Below are positions 25,648-35,636 of a stretch of 64,000 bases of DNA, in pieces; position 1 is the first letter of the stretch; each line of letters opens with the position of its first letter. Source of the stretch: Eubacterium oxidoreducens. GTDB lineage: Bacteria; Bacillota; Clostridia; Lachnospirales; Lachnospiraceae. The DNA lies in NCBI RefSeq assembly GCF_900104415.1, contig NZ_FMXR01000010.1, positions 62,001-126,000 on the forward strand. Direction: 5' to 3'. The notes below the pieces were generated by a model. It was given only the letters and a program-made list of their open reading frames with translations. It was not told the DNA's origin and did no database searches. The position numbers and the translations under genes are program-made.

Positions 25648-26859
25648 TTAGAGCAAAGCCTGAACTTCTCTAGGTTTATATCCATTTTGCTCTAACGTCT
25701 TTAGGATTTTTTTCTTATGCTCCGTACCGAATGCCTCCATCGTAATACGAAGTTCCACTGCCGCATTACGATTGGTCGTAATAAACTGATTGTGTTCTAG
25801 CTTAATAACATTTCCTTGCACATCTGCAATTACTTTAGATACACGCGACAATTCCCCCGGCTTATCCGGAAGAAGTACCGATACCGTAAAGATACGATCT
25901 CGGAAAATCAGACCTTGCTGCACAACAGATGACATCGTAATAACATCCATATTACCACCACTAAGAATAGATACTACCTTTTTGTCCTGAATACCAAGAT
26001 GCTTCAAAGCAGCCACCGTAAGCAGCCCTGAATTTTCCACTATCATCTTGTGATTTTCTACCATGTCCAAAAAAGCAACAACAAGTTCATCATCTTCCAC
26101 GGTAATGATATCATCCAAATTCTCTTGAAGATAAGGGAAAATCTTGGTTCCGGGTGTCTGAACAGTTGTACCATCCGCAATCGTATTTACACCATTCAAA
26201 GTTGTAACCTGATTATTCTTTAGCGATTCCTTTAAGCATGCCGCTCCAACCGGTTCTACACCAAACACTTTAATCTTAGGATTTAACAACTTAGCAAGCG
26301 TTGATACACCGGTCGCCAGCCCACCGCCGCCAACCGGCACCAGAATGTATTCAACCAATGGAAGTTCCTTAAAGATTTCCATAGCTATAGTTCCTTGCCC
26401 GGTTGCCACCACCGGATCGTCAAACGGATGAATAAAAGTGTATCCTTTTTCATCTGCCAATTCTAATGCATACGCACATGCTTCATCATAAACATCGCCT
26501 TTCAAGATTACCTCAGCACCATAACTCTTAGTTCGGTTTACCTTAATGAGCGGTGTCGAAGTAGGCATTACAATTGTAGCCTTCACCCCAAATCGCTGTG
26601 CTGCATATGCAACACCTTGTGCGTGATTTCCTGCCGAAGCCGTAATCAGCCCCAGCTTTCTTTCTTCTTCTGTAAGTGTACTAATCTTATAGTATGCACC
26701 GCGCACCTTATATGCACCGGTAAATTGCAGATTCTCCGGTTTGAAATAGACTTTATTTCCGGTCTGCTTACTAAAAAATTCACTGTATATAAGTTTTGTT
26801 TCAAGCGTTACCTGCTTTACTATTTCACTTGCCTGTTCAAAACTTTGCAATGTCAACAT
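25648..26859 (-). CDS. ilvA: Threonine ammonia-lyase with C-terminal ACT domain
   Basis: 403 residues. PLP enzyme that deaminates threonine to 2-oxobutanoate, the entry to isoleucine synthesis or catabolism. The PLP lysine is in QFTGAYKVRGAYY near 47-59; the phosphate loop is VPVGGGGLATG near 175; the Ser/Asn loop is TASAGNHAQGVAYAA. Residues about 325-403 form an ACT domain (FTVSVLLPDKPGELSRVSKV), so this is the ACT-bearing form rather than short TdcB. It sits between ftsY and ylxM, 14 bases after ftsY, an unusual place for an amino-acid gene. Confidence 0.93.
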   Translation of the reverse strand: MLTLQSFEQASEIVKQVTLETKLIYSEFFSKQTGNKVYFKPENLQFTGAYKVRGAYYKISTLTEEERKLGLITASAGNHAQGVAYAAQRFGVKATIVMPTSTPLIKVNRTKSYGAEVILKGDVYDEACAYALELADEKGYTFIHPFDDPVVATGQGTIAMEIFKELPLVEYILVPVGGGGLATGVSTLAKLLNPKIKVFGVEPVGAACLKESLKNNQVTTLNGVNTIADGTTVQTPGTKIFPYLQENLDDIITVEDDELVVAFLDMVENHKMIVENSGLLTVAALKHLGIQDKKVVSILSGGNMDVITMSSVVQQGLIFRDRIFTVSVLLPDKPGELSRVSKVIADVQGNVIKLEHNQFITTNRNAAVELRITMEAFGTEHKKKILKTLEQNGYKPREVQALL

Positions 26860-26873
26860 CTGACAGTCGCCTC

Positions 26874-27827
26874 CTACTTTACATCAAACAACGCATCAAC
26901 AAATGCATCTGAATCAAATTTTTCCAAATCTTCTACCTGCTCACCGACACCTATATACTTTACCGGTATTCCAAGCTCCGACTGAATTGCCACTGCAATT
27001 CCACCTTTTGCTGTTCCATCCATCTTCGTCAAAATAATACCACTAAGATCTGCAGCTTCTTTAAATTCTCTTGCCTGAGCCAGTGCATTTTGCCCGGTTG
27101 TACTATCTAGTACCACAAGCGTCTCGCGATATGCATCCGGAAATTCTCGCTCTAAGATTCGATTGATTTTTTTTAATTCTTCCATAAGATTCTTTTTATT
27201 ATGAAGACGTCCGGCTGTGTCACACAAAAGCACATCTGCATGACGGGCTTTTGCCGCCTGGGTAGCATCAAAAACAACCGATGCCGGATCTGCACCTTCT
27301 TGACCGGAAATCATTTCTACTCCGGCACGATGCGACCATTCTTCAAGCTGCTCCTTTGCCGCCGCACGAAAAGTATCTGCCGCTGCAAGCACTACTTTTT
27401 TATTTTGATCTTTTAGTTTTTTTGCAAGTTTTCCGACCGATGTTGTCTTACCAACACCATTCACTCCGACAACAAGGATTACAGAGGTTTCATTTTCAAA
27501 TCGATATGCGGCCTCTCCAACATCCATTTGCTCCTTAATAGAGTCCATTAAAAGCTGCTTGCAATCCATTGGTTCTTTTATATGATTTTCTTTCACTTTT
27601 TCCCGTAATGAATCAAGGATTTCTTCCGTCGCCCTTACACCAATATCTCCTATAATGAGAATTTCCTCAAGTTCTTCATAAAATTCCTCATCAATCTTGG
27701 AAAATCCGCTAAACACAGACTCAAATCCATTCACAATATTATTGCGCGTCTTTGTAAGCCCTTTTACAAGCCTTGCAAAAAAACCCTTTTTTTCTTCCGA
27801 CTCGTTATTCACCACTTCTTCGCTCAT
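26874..27827 (-). CDS. ftsY: Signal recognition particle receptor FtsY
   Basis: 317 residues from the ATG at 27827, which has GGAGG five bases upstream; another ATG at 27839 overlaps the smc stop (TAATG) and could be used through coupling. The acidic A region is very short (about 15 residues), then the N domain (KGFFARLVKGLTKTRNNIVNG) and G domain: GVNGVGKTTSVGKLA near 125, DTFRAAAKEQLEEW, DTAGRLHNKKNLMEEL and TKMDGTAKGG. Docks SRP-ribosome complexes at the membrane. Confidence 0.97.
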   Translation of the reverse strand: MSEEVVNNESEEKKGFFARLVKGLTKTRNNIVNGFESVFSGFSKIDEEFYEELEEILIIGDIGVRATEEILDSLREKVKENHIKEPMDCKQLLMDSIKEQMDVGEAAYRFENETSVILVVGVNGVGKTTSVGKLAKKLKDQNKKVVLAAADTFRAAAKEQLEEWSHRAGVEMISGQEGADPASVVFDATQAAKARHADVLLCDTAGRLHNKKNLMEELKKINRILEREFPDAYRETLVVLDSTTGQNALAQAREFKEAADLSGIILTKMDGTAKGGIAVAIQSELGIPVKYIGVGEQVEDLEKFDSDAFVDALFDVK

Positions 27828-27838
27828 AACTTCCTCCA

Positions 27839-30800
27839 TTAATTATCCAAATCGTTTTCAATAAGATTGACCGATACCAGTGTCGAAACACCTTTTTCCT
27901 GCATCGTTATTCCATACAAACGGTCAGCTGCCGCCATCGTTCCACGACGGTGTGTTATAACAATAAACTGCGTATTTTTTGTCAGCTTATGCAAATACTC
28001 AGCAAATCGTCCTACATTGGAATCATCAAGTGCCGCCTCTATCTCATCAAGTAAACAAAACGGAGACGGTTTCAAATTCTGAATTGCAAACAACAATGCG
28101 ATTGCCGTGAGTGCTTTTTCTCCACCTGATAATTGCATCATATTCTGCAATTTTTTTCCCGGCGGCTGTGCAACAATGGAAATACCAGTTTCAAGAAGGT
28201 CTTCTCCTTCTAGTAATTCCAAGGTTCCTTTACCACCACCAAAGAGGAGTTTAAATGCTTTATCGAATTCTCTTTGAATCTCAACAAACTTTTCCGAGAA
28301 TTGCTTTCGCATTCCGCTATCTAGTTCTTCAATGATTCTTTGCAGATTTTCTTCTGATTGCGTCAAATCATTTTTTTGCCCAAGAAGGAATTCATATCTT
28401 TCTGACAATTCTTTATAGTCTTCTATCGCATTTACATTAACATTACCAAGCGCTCGAATATCGCTTTTAAGTTGCACTGCCTGTGACTTCATGCTCGAAA
28501 GATCGTTTAATTCTTCATTGCGAAGTTCTTTTGCTGAATGCATGGTCAGTTCATATTCAGCCCACATATAAGCAATTCTCTTTTCCTGCGTCTCTTCTAA
28601 ACGCTCTTTCATCGAATTAAGACGGTATAGCTCCTTATCAAGCGCATTCATATGTTCCGAAAGCTGCTCACGTTTTTCAAAGAATCCTTTATTGTCCGCT
28701 ATCATCTTGTCTTTCTTCTTCATAGAATCAACAAGCTTATCATTTAATTGCTGCGCCGTTACATCCGATCCCGCAATTTCCTTTTCTTTTTCAGCAATCA
28801 ATAGACGCTTTTCTTCCATACGGCTGTCAGATTCTTTGTTTTCTTTTTCAATCTTATATTTATCTTCGTTTAAGCTGGCTGCTTCACGAACTGTTCGATC
28901 AATATTTTGATCTACAAATTCAACTCTTTGCTTGACAGACGCTTCTGCCAATGAGAGCTGAGATACAACCTGTTGCTTTTCTTCTAAGATCTTACTATGC
29001 TCTTCCATCTGCTTTTCTGCTTCAGCAATTTCAGCATTTGTCTTTTCTTCGCTATCCATCACTTCTTGCATCTTTAAAGCAGCAACTTCACTGTCTCGTT
29101 TGATTTGCGCCAGCTGCTCATCGATATCCTTTTGCTCCTTTTGCAGCTGTTCATAAGCTTCCTTAGCTTCTGTCATCTGCGTGCGAAGGCTATCCCGATC
29201 AAGCAAAGCTTCATGCTGTTCAATGGAAAGCTTTTGCACTTCCTCATTCATAACTGACAGATCTTCTTTTAACAAATCTCTGGCAACCACAAGATTATCA
29301 AGGCGTTCCTTGACTTCTTTGGATTTTTTTTCTAGTTCTTCTAACTTCTTCGTAAGAAGCTCAATTTCTCGATTACGTCCAAGCAGATTGGAATTGTTCT
29401 TAAAAGCACCACCTGAAATAGAACCACCCGGTCTTAAATATTCCCCTTCGAGTGTCACGATATGAAGCGTATAAGAGTACTTCTTTGCCAGACTAAGTGC
29501 ATGATCTACTGTATCAACAATGACAATTCGTCCAAGCAAATGTTTTACAACACCATCATAGATATCCTTTGCCTTGACAAGACTGCTTGCAAGACCTATT
29601 GCGCCTTCCTCTTTTAGATAAGGCTTATCACTTCTATCTTCCGCTTCCTTTCCAACACTAGTTAACGGAAGAAATGTTGCTCGACCATAACGATGCTCTT
29701 TTAAATAAGAAATCATCTGCTTTGCCGTCTTTTCATCTTCGGTTACAATATTTTGAATATTACCACCAAGCGCCGTCTCAATTGCAGTTTCGTACTTTTT
29801 ATCGACGGATATAAGATCTGCTACAACTCCGTGAATTCCTTTATTGGAATCCTTTTGTTCCATAACACGCTTAATACTGTTGCCATATCCCTCATATCGC
29901 TCTGCAATATTTCTTAAAGCCTCCAGACGCGAAGTAATCTTTTGCTTTTCTCCATTTAACTGCTCTCTTTCGCCATGAGCCGCAGCAAGATCCTTCTTTT
30001 GCTGTTCACGCATCTTTTCTGTCTTTTGCAGCTCATTCTTTTGTTTTGTCAGTTTCCCGGTAATCTCATCATAGATTTTCTCTGCCTGCGCACAAGATTC
30101 ACTTAAGCTTTGTTCCTCTCCTTTGTGTGTCAAAAGACCGGTTGTCATCTGTGCTTTGCGGATATTGACCTGTTCTTTCATCGTTGCGTGCCGCTGCTGA
30201 TCCGCCTGAATGGATGCTTTTTGATTCAATAGACGAATAATAAAACTTTTCTTTTCTTCAACGCGTCCGCTGAGTTCTTCTATCACATTTTGCACTTTAA
30301 GCAGTTCATCGTTTGCCGCCGCAACGCTGCCTTTTGCCTGCTCTAGTTCTTGTACAATCTGTTCCTTTTCCTGATCAAACTTCTTTTTTTCCTCTGCTTT
30401 ATCGTCAATACGACGCTGTACATTTTCAATCCGCGTCTGAAATTGCTCTTTTGACGCTTCAAGAGAACGAATCTGTTCTTTTAAGACATTAATATTTCCA
30501 GCTTGTCGTCCTTTCGATAAACCAATCTCATTAATGGATTCTCGTGTCTCGTTAATCTCCTGATCCATCTGCTCTATGGCCAGTTGCATCTTCTCATATT
30601 CTTGTTTTGTATTTTCGTAAGAATCCTTCGTCTGTTCGTACTCTTTTCCGGAATTCGTAAGCAACGTCTCGGTCTTTTCCATATTACGCTGGATTTCCTG
30701 AAGTTCAAGCAAAAACATGTTAACATCGATTTCTTTAAGCTGTTCCTTCTTCGTCAGATAAATGCGAGCCGTCTCAGACTGTCTTTTCAGTGGTCCAATC

Positions 30801-31402
30801 TGTCTTTCCTGCTCCGTAAGGATATCAACCACACGCAAAAGATTCTCATGTTCTTTTTCCAGTTTTTTTTGCGCCGTAGCTTTTCGGCGTTTAAACTTTA
30901 CTATGCCGGCAGCTTCATCAAAAAGCTCTCTTCTTTCTTCGGGCTTACCACTTAAGATTCTGTCAATCTGTCCTTGCCCGATAATCGAATATCCTTCTTT
31001 ACCAATTCCCGTATCATAAAACAATTCATGAATATCCTTTAATCTGCATGGCATACCGTTAATTAGATATTCACTTTCTCCGGAACGATAAACTCGTCTT
31101 GTTACCGTTACTTCCTCAAAATCTATAGCCAAGGAATGATCTGTATTATCCAAAGTAATAGATACTGATGCATAACTTAGCGGCTTTCGATTCTCCGTTC
31201 CTGCAAAAATAACATCTTGCATACTTGCACCACGAAGTTGCTTTGCTCTTTGTTCCCCTAAAACCCATCTAACAGCATCCCCGATATTACTCTTTCCACT
31301 ACCATTTGGTCCGACAATTCCGGTGATTCCATCATGAAAGTCCAGTTTGATTTTATTTGCGAAGGATTTAAATCCTTGAATCTCAATTTTCTTTAAATAC
31401 AT
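27839..31402 (-). CDS. smc: Chromosome segregation protein SMC
   Basis: 1187 residues, full length. N-terminal ATPase half: FKSFANKIKLDF and Walker A GPNGSGKSNI near 32. Two long coiled coils (about 170-500 and 670-1000) flank the hinge (GVVADLISVDKKYETAIETA near 525). C-terminal signature LSGGEKALTAIALLFA and Walker B FCLLDEIEAALDD. Forms the condensin-like dimer with ScpA and ScpB, which are not in the window. It lies 15 bases after rnc and overlaps the ftsY region, the conserved rnc-smc-ftsY order. Confidence 0.98.
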   Translation of the reverse strand: MYLKKIEIQGFKSFANKIKLDFHDGITGIVGPNGSGKSNIGDAVRWVLGEQRAKQLRGASMQDVIFAGTENRKPLSYASVSITLDNTDHSLAIDFEEVTVTRRVYRSGESEYLINGMPCRLKDIHELFYDTGIGKEGYSIIGQGQIDRILSGKPEERRELFDEAAGIVKFKRRKATAQKKLEKEHENLLRVVDILTEQERQIGPLKRQSETARIYLTKKEQLKEIDVNMFLLELQEIQRNMEKTETLLTNSGKEYEQTKDSYENTKQEYEKMQLAIEQMDQEINETRESINEIGLSKGRQAGNINVLKEQIRSLEASKEQFQTRIENVQRRIDDKAEEKKKFDQEKEQIVQELEQAKGSVAAANDELLKVQNVIEELSGRVEEKKSFIIRLLNQKASIQADQQRHATMKEQVNIRKAQMTTGLLTHKGEEQSLSESCAQAEKIYDEITGKLTKQKNELQKTEKMREQQKKDLAAAHGEREQLNGEKQKITSRLEALRNIAERYEGYGNSIKRVMEQKDSNKGIHGVVADLISVDKKYETAIETALGGNIQNIVTEDEKTAKQMISYLKEHRYGRATFLPLTSVGKEAEDRSDKPYLKEEGAIGLASSLVKAKDIYDGVVKHLLGRIVIVDTVDHALSLAKKYSYTLHIVTLEGEYLRPGGSISGGAFKNNSNLLGRNREIELLTKKLEELEKKSKEVKERLDNLVVARDLLKEDLSVMNEEVQKLSIEQHEALLDRDSLRTQMTEAKEAYEQLQKEQKDIDEQLAQIKRDSEVAALKMQEVMDSEEKTNAEIAEAEKQMEEHSKILEEKQQVVSQLSLAEASVKQRVEFVDQNIDRTVREAASLNEDKYKIEKENKESDSRMEEKRLLIAEKEKEIAGSDVTAQQLNDKLVDSMKKKDKMIADNKGFFEKREQLSEHMNALDKELYRLNSMKERLEETQEKRIAYMWAEYELTMHSAKELRNEELNDLSSMKSQAVQLKSDIRALGNVNVNAIEDYKELSERYEFLLGQKNDLTQSEENLQRIIEELDSGMRKQFSEKFVEIQREFDKAFKLLFGGGKGTLELLEGEDLLETGISIVAQPPGKKLQNMMQLSGGEKALTAIALLFAIQNLKPSPFCLLDEIEAALDDSNVGRFAEYLHKLTKNTQFIVITHRRGTMAAADRLYGITMQEKGVSTLVSVNLIENDLDN

Positions 31403-31417
31403 AATCTTCTCCGTGAT

Positions 31418-32101
31418 TTATTTATTTTGTAACAATAAAAGAGCCTTGTATGCTGCTTGTTGTTGTGCATTCTTCTTACTATGGCCTTCACCAAGTCCCA
31501 CTTTTTCTTCCCCGATATAAGCTTCCACAACAAAGACTTTATTGTGATCTGGTCCGGATTCTGATACCAGCCGGTAGGAAAGCGGCTCAGAATAGTTCGC
31601 CTGCACATATTCTTGCAAGATAGTCTTGCTATCATAAAAGAGCTGCTTATGTTCAATATCCGTCAGAATAAAGCGCAAAATAAACTCTTTTGCATTAGCA
31701 AAACCACCATCCAAATAAATCGCTCCAATCAAAGCCTCTAATGCGTCTGAAAGTACAGACTTTCTATTTCTTCCTCCTGTTGCATCCTCACCTTTACCAA
31801 GGCTGATATAATTTCCAAGCCTTATTACATTGGCAACATCTGCAAGAGTTGGCTCGCATACCAGACTTGCCCTAAGTTTTGTAAGTTTTCCTTCCGGATA
31901 TTTCGAATACTTTTCAAACAAAAATTCACTTGATACCAGTTCTAATACAGCATCTCCGAGAAATTCAAGTCGCTCATTGTCTTTTCTATGCTGGCGCTTA
32001 TTTTCATTTGCATAAGAACTATGTGTTAATGCCTGTATTAACAATTCACAATCCTTGAATTCATAACCAATCTCCCGTTCAAGCTTCTTTGCGTCTTCCA
32101 T
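31418..32101 (-). CDS. rnc: Ribonuclease III
   Basis: 227 residues. Double-strand-specific RNase for rRNA processing. The catalytic signature NERLEFLGDAVLEL lies near 41-54, with the second acidic site in SDALEALIGAIYLDGG near 115. The double-stranded RNA-binding domain follows at about 155-227 (KTILQEYVQANYSEPLSYR and GEGHSKKNAQQQAAYKAL). AAGGAG precedes the ATG. A strong stem-loop lies 22 bases upstream. Confidence 0.98.
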   Translation of the reverse strand: MEDAKKLEREIGYEFKDCELLIQALTHSSYANENKRQHRKDNERLEFLGDAVLELVSSEFLFEKYSKYPEGKLTKLRASLVCEPTLADVANVIRLGNYISLGKGEDATGGRNRKSVLSDALEALIGAIYLDGGFANAKEFILRFILTDIEHKQLFYDSKTILQEYVQANYSEPLSYRLVSESGPDHNKVFVVEAYIGEEKVGLGEGHSKKNAQQQAAYKALLLLQNK

Positions 32102-32123
32102 ATACTTCTCCTTTCACTAAGAT

Positions 32124-32149
32124 ACCCCTCATATACTTATATGAGGGGT
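32124..32149 (-). promoter_or_regulatory. Stem-loop in the acpP-rnc gap
   Basis: ACCCCTCATAT and ATATGAGGGGT form an 11-bp perfect stem with a four-base loop in the minus-strand transcript just before the rnc ribosome site. No T run follows. In some bacteria RNase III cleaves its own leader; here that is only a suggestion. Confidence 0.5.
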
Positions 32150-32185
32150 GTTGTAGTTTCTTTCTGAAAAATAAAAAATTTTTGA

Positions 32186-32416
32186 TTAACCAATTGCTTT
32201 TTTTATCTGTTCAAGAGCGTCACCTACGGTTACGATTTTATCCGCATCCTCAATTTCAGTCTCAATATTGAAAGCATCATCTACTTCTTCAAGAATTGAG
32301 AAAATGTCTAAAGAATCAGCTCCCAAATCATCCACAAAAGTTGTTTCTAACGTGATTTCATTTGGATCTACACTTAATACCTCAGCTATAATCTCTTTTA
32401 ACTTATCAAACTCCAT
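32186..32416 (-). CDS. acpP: Acyl carrier protein
   Basis: 76 residues. Carries fatty-acyl intermediates on a phosphopantetheine arm attached to the Ser in DLGADSLDIFSIL (near residue 36). Acidic, four-helix pattern, normal length. The residue after DSL is Asp rather than the usual Val/Ile/Thr context, a mild variation. It sits between plsX and rnc, the conserved order. Confidence 0.96.
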   Translation of the reverse strand: MEFDKLKEIIAEVLSVDPNEITLETTFVDDLGADSLDIFSILEEVDDAFNIETEIEDADKIVTVGDALEQIKKAIG

Positions 32417-32449
32417 AATCTAAAATTCCTTTCTTTTCTCTTTTGTTTT

Positions 32450-33457
32450 CTATTCTTTACCTAATTGTTCTTTGATTTTCGCATTAATATCTTGCGCTTT
32501 AAATGTCTGACATTGAATAATAGAATTCTTAACTTCTTTTGCTTTCGAACTTCCATGTGTCTTTACCACAAGTCCCTTCAATCCCAAAAGAGGTGCTCCG
32601 CCATATTGTGAAGCGTCAAATTGCTTCATCGTTGACTTCAATGATGATTTGATCAGCAATGCTCCAATCTTACTTTTCAAAGTGGCCATAAGCCCCTTCT
32701 TAATTGCCCCAAGCATCACACTACCGATGCCTTCATATAATTTCAAAATTACATTACCGGTAAATGCCTCACAAACAATCACATCTGCGCCTCCGTGCGG
32801 AATCTCCCGCGCTTCAATATTACCGACAAAATTAATCCCATCGCATTCTTTTAACAACGGGAACGTTTCTTTCACAAGCGCATTTCCTTTTTCTTCCTCT
32901 GTTCCAATGTTCACAATTGCAACCGTTGGATTCGAAATTCCCATAACGCCTTCCATATAAATAGTTCCCATCTGCGCAAACTGCACAAGATGTGAAGCTC
33001 GTGCATCCACATTTGCTCCACAGTCAATCAAAAGAGACATCCCTTTCTCAGTCGGAATCAGCGGCGCAAGAGGTGCTCTTTCAATTCCTTTAATCTTGCC
33101 GACAATCACCTGACCTCCGACAAGTACTGCTCCAGAACTGCCAGCAGATACAAATGCATCCGCCTTTCCTTCTTTCACCATCTTAAGTGCAACTACAATT
33201 GAGGAATCCTTCTTCTTACGAATTGCATTAACCGGCGGCTCTGCCGTCTCAATCTTTTCCGAAGCGTGAACCACTTCTATACGTTCCTTCGGGTACGAAT
33301 ACGCCTGAAGACACGGTTCAATCACTTCTTTTTTTCCTACCAGATAGCAAAAGATATTCTGCTGCGAATTAACAGCTTCAACGGTACCTTTGATGATTTC
33401 ATCCGGAGCGTTATCTCCTCCCATCGCATCAACAGCAACTCGTACCATATCCTGCAT
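32450..33457 (-). CDS. plsX: Phosphate acyltransferase PlsX
   Basis: About 335 residues from the ATG at 33457 (GAGGATGG upstream); a GTG at 33499 would add an Arg/Lys-rich tail unlike the family. Converts acyl-ACP to acyl-phosphate for phospholipid synthesis. Marks: VRVAVDAMGGDNAPDEIIKG at the start, SAGSSGAVLVGGQVIVG near 105, DCGANVDARASHLVQFA near 150 and CEAFTGNVILKLYEG near 220. Followed by acpP. Confidence 0.96.
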   Translation of the reverse strand: MQDMVRVAVDAMGGDNAPDEIIKGTVEAVNSQQNIFCYLVGKKEVIEPCLQAYSYPKERIEVVHASEKIETAEPPVNAIRKKKDSSIVVALKMVKEGKADAFVSAGSSGAVLVGGQVIVGKIKGIERAPLAPLIPTEKGMSLLIDCGANVDARASHLVQFAQMGTIYMEGVMGISNPTVAIVNIGTEEEKGNALVKETFPLLKECDGINFVGNIEAREIPHGGADVIVCEAFTGNVILKLYEGIGSVMLGAIKKGLMATLKSKIGALLIKSSLKSTMKQFDASQYGGAPLLGLKGLVVKTHGSSKAKEVKNSIIQCQTFKAQDINAKIKEQLGKE

Positions 33458-33528
33458 TATCCATCCTCGCTTCCTTCTCTTCTTCAATCGAAAAATCACA
33501 GTTTTTCATGATTCTCTGACTGAAATTT

Positions 33529-33557
33529 AATATACTATAATCTCATTTCAAATTCAA
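33529..33557 (-). promoter_or_regulatory. Promoter of plsX-acpP-rnc-smc-ftsY
   Basis: Minus strand TTGAAT, 17 bases, TATATT. The -35 touches the stop codon of the upstream helicase gene. The transcript would start near 33522, beyond the distant GTG, supporting the later plsX start. Confidence 0.6.
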
Positions 33558-35636
33558 CTATTTTACCGCAGTTTCAGATACATATTTCTTGTAAAATCCT
33601 CCGGTTTGCATAGCATGACAACGATTGCAGATTCCGTATCTATAATTCCATGCAAGTTTTCTTTTGCACATTCTGCACGTCTTATGTTGCGCTTCCATAT
33701 CGCCAAGCGCATTCATAATCATAGTTGCCACCTGTGCTTTTTCTCGCATAATTGCTTCCTTTTCTCCGTTATCATATCGAAGGATTCTTGCAAATGAAAA
33801 ATACAAATCGAGCTTCTTATAATTGGTCTCTAATTCATCAAGTTTTTCCGTATCCTGCACCTGCGAATCGAAATCACAAAAGATATCCATCCCCGTAATA
33901 TGTAGTGTTACGATGTGCATCCAAAGCTTATCAAGCGCATTATTCTTTTCATCATATGGCACCAGTGCAAATTGCCATTGCAGTTTCTTTGGAAGCTCCG
34001 TCTCATACTGCACCATCAGTTCATCAATGAGATTGATTCGTCTTAAATTTTCTTCTATATTTGCCTTTTCATATAAATCTTCATTTGCAGTTCTTGCCCA
34101 CGCATTAAGCGTATTTGCAAGCGGCAAATCCAGATCCAAAAGTCGTTCCGGCATCTGAATACGTGCTTTTTTTATTGCCTTATAAGGTTGTTCGAGCAAA
34201 TGTTTCATCTTACCCCTATTGGAAATTGCATTCACATACCCTTTATCATAGATTCCTTTGCGTCCTGCTCTTCCGGCAATCTGCTTAACCTCAGAACTAT
34301 TTAAAAATCGTCTGGATTTTCCATCGTATTTTTCCGTTTCCATAAATACAATTCTCTCAACCGGAAGATTCATCCCCATACCGATTGCATCTGTCGTTAC
34401 AACCACCTTTGTTGTACCTTCTGCAAACTTATGCAATTCATTTTTACGAACATCATAAGGCAAAGCACCATAAATAACACTTGCTTCAATTCCTTGGCGT
34501 TTGAGCTCAGAAGCAACCGATAATACATTTCTTCTTGAAAAGACAACTAAAGCATCGTGTTCTCTTACATTGTCCGGAAAATCAAATGGTTCATTTTCTA
34601 CCACAAGCGGGGTGTTTCTCTTATGCCAAACAACTTCATATTCATCTTTGCAACTGTCAATCAATTTCTTCACGATTGGCAGCGCATCCTCAGACATACA
34701 CACATGCACTTCTTGTGCAAATACTCCAAGAATTGCTTTCGTCCATGCCCAGCCTCGCATTTCATCGCTTAGCATCTGCGCCTCATCGATAACGCATACT
34801 TCATAATAATGATCGGGGTCTAACAATTCCACCGTACTTGACATATGTGTTGCTTCCGGAATAATATGTTCCTCTTCTCCTGTAATCATCGAACACACGA
34901 CACCCAGCTGAAGCATCTTCTCCTGACATTCCAATGCCAAAAGTCGAAGTGGTGCAAGATACACACCGCTTGCTGCATCCATGCAGGCATTTAATGCTTC
35001 ATACGTCTTTCCGGAATTCGTGCCTCCAACATGCAAATAAAACTGTCTATTCAATCGTCTTGCATTCGGATACAACATCGTAATATCATCCGGAATACTA
35101 TCCAAAACCGACCTGTGCAGCCCTGCAATCCGAAGATGCTCACAATTCGGATTTGAGCCTATGGCATCTAATGCTTTTCCCTGCATCATCAACATACGAT
35201 CAAGCGGTTGCTGCTCAAGTTTTTGGTTCACAAAGCGATTAATAAGCTCCGGCATATGATCCGCAATTTTAGCTCCATAATCATCAAAACTCTTAAGATG
35301 ATAAATAATTTTCCCTTTATAGATTCTTACATACATTTTACGAATCGTCTGAAATCCACGCTTATTTCGAATCGCAAATGTAGAAGATATCGAATGCTTT
35401 TGTGATTGTCTTTCATCCTCTTTTGAGCGGTATAAAATCGTCTGATCAATATGACGATCCTCCACAGGCACAAATCGTCCTTCTTCTTGTGCATAGAGTT
35501 TTCTCTGCGAAAGAATCTCTAATATCTCTTCCGTTGATATCTCCATCAAAAGCTGATTCATCTGCGAACCGATTACTTTTCGAATATATCTTAATTCTTC
35601 ATTTTTTCCTTTTCTTTTCTTATATTTTCCTGCCAT
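33558..35636 (-). CDS. Suv3-like superfamily 2 RNA helicase
   Basis: 692 residues. Motor motifs follow the mitochondrial/nuclear Suv3 pattern: HVGGTNSGKTYEAL (P-loop, 202-215), APLRLLALECQEK (Ia), VIDEAQML (DEAQ at 284-287), VTTDAIGMGMNLP (V) and QIAGRAGRKG (VI). A Suv3-type C-terminal region follows, then a zinc ribbon C653, C656, C669, C672 (CRMCKRK to ICNRC). The N-terminal 200 residues are unassigned. Bacterial Suv3-like proteins exist but are little studied; a role in RNA decay or structure removal is inferred. No ribosome site is evident; TATAAT lies directly before the ATG, so translation might be leaderless. Confidence 0.8.
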   Translation of the reverse strand: MAGKYKKRKGKNEELRYIRKVIGSQMNQLLMEISTEEILEILSQRKLYAQEEGRFVPVEDRHIDQTILYRSKEDERQSQKHSISSTFAIRNKRGFQTIRKMYVRIYKGKIIYHLKSFDDYGAKIADHMPELINRFVNQKLEQQPLDRMLMMQGKALDAIGSNPNCEHLRIAGLHRSVLDSIPDDITMLYPNARRLNRQFYLHVGGTNSGKTYEALNACMDAASGVYLAPLRLLALECQEKMLQLGVVCSMITGEEEHIIPEATHMSSTVELLDPDHYYEVCVIDEAQMLSDEMRGWAWTKAILGVFAQEVHVCMSEDALPIVKKLIDSCKDEYEVVWHKRNTPLVVENEPFDFPDNVREHDALVVFSRRNVLSVASELKRQGIEASVIYGALPYDVRKNELHKFAEGTTKVVVTTDAIGMGMNLPVERIVFMETEKYDGKSRRFLNSSEVKQIAGRAGRKGIYDKGYVNAISNRGKMKHLLEQPYKAIKKARIQMPERLLDLDLPLANTLNAWARTANEDLYEKANIEENLRRINLIDELMVQYETELPKKLQWQFALVPYDEKNNALDKLWMHIVTLHITGMDIFCDFDSQVQDTEKLDELETNYKKLDLYFSFARILRYDNGEKEAIMREKAQVATMIMNALGDMEAQHKTCRMCKRKLAWNYRYGICNRCHAMQTGGFYKKYVSETAVK

